Assembly: GCA_905233325.1 (NCBI GenBank)
Contig: CAJODU010000048.1
Location: forward strand, 1-9,808
DNA length: 9,808 bases
Source: an uncultured Selenomonadaceae bacterium
Lineage (GTDB): Bacteria; Bacillota; Negativicutes; Selenomonadales; Selenomonadaceae
Direction of reading: 5' to 3'
Shown here piece by piece: positions 7,108-9,808 of this stretch. The first letter of the stretch is position 1, and the number at the start of each line of letters is the position of its first letter. The notes beneath the pieces were generated by a model. The model did no database searches. It had not been told where the DNA came from and saw only the letters and a list, made by a program, of their open reading frames with translations. The position numbers and the translations under genes were made by a program.

Positions 7108-7116
7108 ATGATATTT

Positions 7117-9300
7117 ATGGCTGGTGGCAACGCATTTGCTGTTGCGCAACAGATCGGTAAATCTTTGTTCCTGCCGATCGCGGTATTGCCGTTCGCGGGC
7201 GTTCTGCTCGGTGTCGGTGCATCCTTCTCCAATCCTACAACCATTGCGGCTTACGGCTTGGAAGGCATTCTTCATGAAGGTGGAGCACTCTTCAGTTTCA
7301 TGGTCATTTTGTCAAATGTCGGTGGTGTTATCTTTGGTAACTTGCCTTTGATCTTCGCCCTTGCGGTTGCGCTGGGTATGGCGAAGAAAGAGAAAGGTAT
7401 CGCCGTTCTTGGTTCAGCAATCTTTTATCTGGTTATGCTCATAACCATTCACGTCTTTCTGACATTTGATGGTTCTATTCTTCCTGATGGCTCAGTCTCT
7501 GAGACAGTCAAGGCAGGTGCTATCGCAGATGTCCTCGGTATCAAGACACTTCAGATGGGTGTTTTCGGAGGTATCGTCACCGGTTTAGTGGCAGCGTGGA
7601 TTTGTGACAGATTCTACAAGCAGCAACTTCCGCAAGCATTTGCATTCTTCGGCGGCACTCGTTTTGTCCCGATTATGTCCATGTGTTTTGGTATTCTTAC
7701 CGGTTTTATTATGTACATTGTCTGGCCGTTCATTCAGACCGGTATCTTTGCTCTCGGCGATCTCGTTCAAGCAGCAGGTTACTTCGGAACATTCCTCTTC
7801 GGTTGCTTTGAGCGTGCTCTGATTCCGTTCGGTCTGCATCACATCTTCTATCTCCCGTTCTGGCAGACTGCAATGGGTGGTTCAATGATGATCAATGGCG
7901 TCCAAGTTATGGGTGCTCAAAATATCTTCTTTGCACAGCTTGCTGATCCCAGCACTACTGAATTCAGCGTTGATGCTTGCCGTTTCATGATGGGTAAATA
8001 TCCGTTCATGATGGCTGGTCTCCCGGCTGCTGCATTTGCAATGTACACTTGCGCTCGTCCTGAGAAGAAGCAAGAAGCCGGTTCTCTCCTTTTCTCCGTC
8101 GGTTTGACTTCATTCCTCACAGGTATCACCGAGCCTATCGAGTTCACCTTCCTCTTCCTTGCTAAGGAACTCTTCGGTATTCACGTTATCTATGCAGGCC
8201 TTTCCTTCATGCTCTGCCACATTCTCGGCATTGCAATGGGTACCACGTTCTCTGATGGTTTGATTGACTTTATCCTCTACGGCGTCCTGCCCGGTCAGGC
8301 TAAGTCACACTGGATGCTCATGCTGCCTCTCTTCGCAGCTTATGCTGTCCTCTACTTCATCACATTTAAGTTCTTCATTATGAAATGGGATCTCAAGACA
8401 CCCGGTCGTGAAGAAGGCGACGAGGAAGTCAAGATGGTCTCCAAAGATGAGTATCGCAAGGCTACCGGCGTTGGTGTTGCCGGCGGTTCTGCAGCAAATG
8501 TTCCTGCAAACTTCGATACCAAGTCTGCAACAATCCTTGCCGGTGTCGGCGGCGTCGATAACGTCACTGAGATTGACTGCTGTGCCACTCGTCTGCGTTT
8601 GACCCTTGTTGACGGTTCCAAGGTCGATGAGGCCAAGCTCAAGAGTACAGGTGCCGGCGGCGTTGTCATCAAGGGCAATGCTATCCAGGTTATCTATGGA
8701 CCTTCTGTCACAATCGTCAAGGCTAACTTTGAAGAGTTTGTCGAGGGTATCCGCGATGGTTCTATCAATCGTCAGATGGCTGAAGAAGCCGGCGGTGGCG
8801 GAAGTGCTGCTCCTGCGGCGGCTGCTCCTGCTGCTCCTGCCATGAAGGATTCCGTCCTCGGTGCTCATATGACCGGTAAGATGATGCTGATGAATGAAGT
8901 TCCTGATGAAGGCTTTGCCTCACGCGGTATGGGTGATGGCGTTGCTGTTGATCCTACCGTCGGCGAACTTCGTGCTCCTGCTGATGGCACGATCTCCCTC
9001 GTCTTCCCGACCAAGCATGCTGTTGGTATGCTGACTGATGACGGCACCGAATTGCTCATGCACATTGGTATTGATACCGTTAAACTCAATGGCGAGCACT
9101 TTGAAGTCAAGGTTGCTCAAGATCAGAAAGTCAAGAAGGGCGATCTGCTTGTGACCTTCGATATTCCTGCTATCAAGAAGGCAGGCTATCCGGTTGTCAC
9201 TCCGTTGATCGTAACCAACACCGCAGCCTACAAGGCGATTCGTCCTCTCAAGACCGGCGACGTCAAGGCAGGCGACGATCTCTTCGAGGTTCTCGGTTAA
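7117..9300 (+). CDS. ptsG: PTS sugar permease, fused IIC-IIB-IIA, glucose/maltose (PtsG-like) family
   Basis: A 727-residue inner-membrane permease that imports and phosphorylates a sugar using phosphate passed from PEP via EI and HPr. The IIC domain (about 1-425) has many membrane segments and the family motifs IPFGLHHIFYLPFW (about 236-249) and LTGITEPIEF (334-343). A LKTPGRE stretch (about 426-432) leads to IIB (about 470-545), with CCATRLR holding the phosphorylated cysteine, most likely Cys489. An Ala/Pro/Gly-rich flexible linker (about 559-575) joins IIA (about 590-727), with TKHAVG (His634) and the probable phosphorylated His649 in LLMHIGID. All three domains look complete. Substrate is most likely glucose, but the IIC also recalls MalX-type maltose/glucose permeases and NagE shares this domain order, so specificity is uncertain. 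The gene appears monocistronic, with its own promoter and terminator. The start follows the ribosome site at 7103-7107. Confidence 0.93.
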   Translation: MAGGNAFAVAQQIGKSLFLPIAVLPFAGVLLGVGASFSNPTTIAAYGLEGILHEGGALFSFMVILSNVGGVIFGNLPLIFALAVALGMAKKEKGIAVLGSAIFYLVMLITIHVFLTFDGSILPDGSVSETVKAGAIADVLGIKTLQMGVFGGIVTGLVAAWICDRFYKQQLPQAFAFFGGTRFVPIMSMCFGILTGFIMYIVWPFIQTGIFALGDLVQAAGYFGTFLFGCFERALIPFGLHHIFYLPFWQTAMGGSMMINGVQVMGAQNIFFAQLADPSTTEFSVDACRFMMGKYPFMMAGLPAAAFAMYTCARPEKKQEAGSLLFSVGLTSFLTGITEPIEFTFLFLAKELFGIHVIYAGLSFMLCHILGIAMGTTFSDGLIDFILYGVLPGQAKSHWMLMLPLFAAYAVLYFITFKFFIMKWDLKTPGREEGDEEVKMVSKDEYRKATGVGVAGGSAANVPANFDTKSATILAGVGGVDNVTEIDCCATRLRLTLVDGSKVDEAKLKSTGAGGVVIKGNAIQVIYGPSVTIVKANFEEFVEGIRDGSINRQMAEEAGGGGSAAPAAAAPAAPAMKDSVLGAHMTGKMMLMNEVPDEGFASRGMGDGVAVDPTVGELRAPADGTISLVFPTKHAVGMLTDDGTELLMHIGIDTVKLNGEHFEVKVAQDQKVKKGDLLVTFDIPAIKKAGYPVVTPLIVTNTAAYKAIRPLKTGDVKAGDDLFEVLG

Positions 9301-9324
9301 TATAATCGTTGAATAATATAAATT

Positions 9325-9371
9325 GCACCTATACGCTCTCCCCATTGGGTGAGTATATAGGTGCTTTTTTT
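9325..9371 (+). terminator. Rho-independent terminator of ptsG
   Basis: GCACCTATA (9325-9333) pairs with TATAGGTGC (9356-9364). The stem continues inward, with mismatches, through CTC/GAG and CCC/GGG around a CATT loop, and is followed by seven T residues (9365-9371). It lies 24 bases after the ptsG stop. On the minus strand no T-run follows the stem, so it should work mainly in the ptsG direction. Confidence 0.92.
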
Positions 9372-9532
9372 ATCCAAAAAAGTTTAGTAGTTACAGCCAT
9401 ACAAACCTGAAAAAATTTTTTCGTCATATGTCCGATTTGATATTGCAATCTGAACAAAACTATAAATTCTATATCATTGAGTAGATAAAATGGCAAATAA
9501 CAAGGATTATAAACATTGCGTCTCATTGAACG
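9372..9532. other. AT-rich junction between ptsG terminator and integrase; likely contains the attachment site
   Basis: No gene is supported in this stretch. Base composition drops sharply (one 60-base row counted by hand, 9481-9540, has 19 G+C, against 31 in rows taken from carB and ptsG). It contains a perfect 14-base palindrome, GAAAAAATTTTTTC, at 9409-9422. Because integrases usually lie beside one end of their element, the attL/attR core is expected here or in the terminator itself. The repeat partner lies outside the window, so the site cannot be placed. Confidence 0.4.
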
Positions 9533-9808
9533 CTAATGTTTGACCACATTTTGACTAACAAAGATTTCTTGAAGTTTATTTGCTGTCTGCTCACTAGATT
9601 CAGCATACATATGACTATATACTTCGAGTGTGATTTTGGGCGAATTATGACCAAGCCTTCTGCTTATAGTTGTTATTGGAATTCCACAATGAATTAATAA
9701 ACTTGCATGACTGTGACGCAAGTCGTGAACGCAAATATCTTTAACATTTGCCTTTTTTGCATATCGATGAATGGAAGCCAACAAATTTTTTTGTGTTGTC
9801 ATAAACAA
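9533..9808 (-). CDS. Tyrosine recombinase (phage/ICE-type integrase), C-terminal catalytic end, 5' part outside window
   Basis: The frame is open to the right edge and stops at TAG (9535-9533), giving the last 91 or so residues. A tyrosine-recombinase active site is visible: HDLRH (H28, R31 of the visible part), LGH (H54) and nucleophile Tyr64 in LEVYSHMY. The first catalytic Arg and the Lys must lie beyond the edge. The protein would cut and rejoin DNA at an attachment site to integrate or excise a phage or conjugative element. The HDLRHSHASLL wording is typical of Tn916/phage-type integrases of Firmicutes. The TTG at the very edge (9808) should not be taken as the start; the gene almost certainly continues. 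The gene is AT-rich compared with ptsG and reads toward the host gene, its 3' end facing the junction, consistent with an integrated element extending to the right. No excisionase is visible. Confidence 0.9.
   Translation of the reverse strand: MFMTTQKNLLASIHRYAKKANVKDICVHDLRHSHASLLIHCGIPITTISRRLGHNSPKITLEVYSHMYAESSEQTANKLQEIFVSQNVVKH

Larger units (their letters stand above)
6855..7116. other. Divergent intergenic control region between glycosyltransferase operon and ptsG
   Basis: About 260 AT-rich bases separate the two divergent starts. Rightward it holds a strong promoter and a leader of roughly 100 bases, listed separately. Leftward no promoter is convincing: the best -10-like sequence is TATATT on the minus strand at 6881-6876, without a good -35. 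Two inverted repeats are visible: TTCAC-N10-GTGAA (6946-6965) and ATTAATA-N4-TATTAAT (6873-6890). Either could be a regulator site, but AT-rich repeats of this size also arise by chance. Confidence 0.5.

Noticed and set aside
7017..7116. GlcT/LicT-type antiterminator (RAT) site in the ptsG leader
   Set aside because: I looked for the characteristic sequence ahead of the hairpin and found nothing resembling it.
8305..8868. Open frame of 187 codons on the minus strand inside ptsG
   Set aside because: Antisense to the IIC/IIB domains of the permease; Ser/Arg-rich low-complexity product with no motif.
9329..9526. Minus-strand open frame of 65 codons next to the integrase
   Set aside because: Its end runs through the ptsG terminator stem, it has no clear ribosome site and shows no recognisable motif; could at most be a decayed fragment.
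1..9808. CRISPR arrays, tRNA or rRNA genes, insertion sequences
   Set aside because: No regularly spaced repeats, no tRNA-like cloverleaf or rRNA segment, and no transposase motif were seen.

Overview
The window most resembles chromosomal DNA of a bacterium that combines a Gram-negative-type envelope with Firmicutes-like features. A glycosyltransferase family 9 (heptosyltransferase-type) gene points to lipopolysaccharide and an outer membrane. A fused IICBA phosphotransferase permease and strong AGGAGG-type ribosome sites recall Firmicutes. A member of the Negativicutes would fit both, but this is an inference from gene content; no rRNA or tRNA is present to settle it.

Layout, left to right. 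Positions 1-1218 (+) hold the C-terminal 405 codons of carB (carbamoyl-phosphate synthase large subunit), cut by the window edge. A small four-helix membrane protein of unknown function (1190-1726, +) overlaps its end. Converging on these is a tightly packed four-gene minus-strand unit. Read in its own direction it runs: family 9 glycosyltransferase (6854-5679), a small exported protein of unknown function (5677-5141), an SNF2-family ATPase (5122-2507) and a SWIM zinc-finger protein (2493-1762). The gaps are 1, 18 and 13 bases, so the unit is probably one operon. The SNF2 and SWIM genes form a recognisable pair; why they follow an envelope-sugar gene is unclear.

A divergent intergenic region (6855-7116) separates this operon from a PtsG-type sugar permease with all three PTS domains, IIC-IIB-IIA (7117-9300, +). 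The permease has a good extended -10 promoter, a roughly 100-base leader that may contain a five-codon micro-ORF and a weak hairpin, and a convincing rho-independent terminator (9325-9371).

After the terminator the DNA becomes clearly AT-rich. It contains the C-terminal end of a tyrosine recombinase (9533-9808, -) that continues beyond the window. This is probably the edge of an integrated mobile element lying to the right, with its attachment site expected between about 9300 and 9532.

The metabolic genes (carB, ptsG) are ordinary housekeeping functions. The parts most worth a second look are the SNF2/SWIM pair inside the glycosyltransferase operon, the unknown exported protein, the permease leader, and the integrase-bearing junction. 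No CRISPR array, tRNA, rRNA or insertion sequence was seen.
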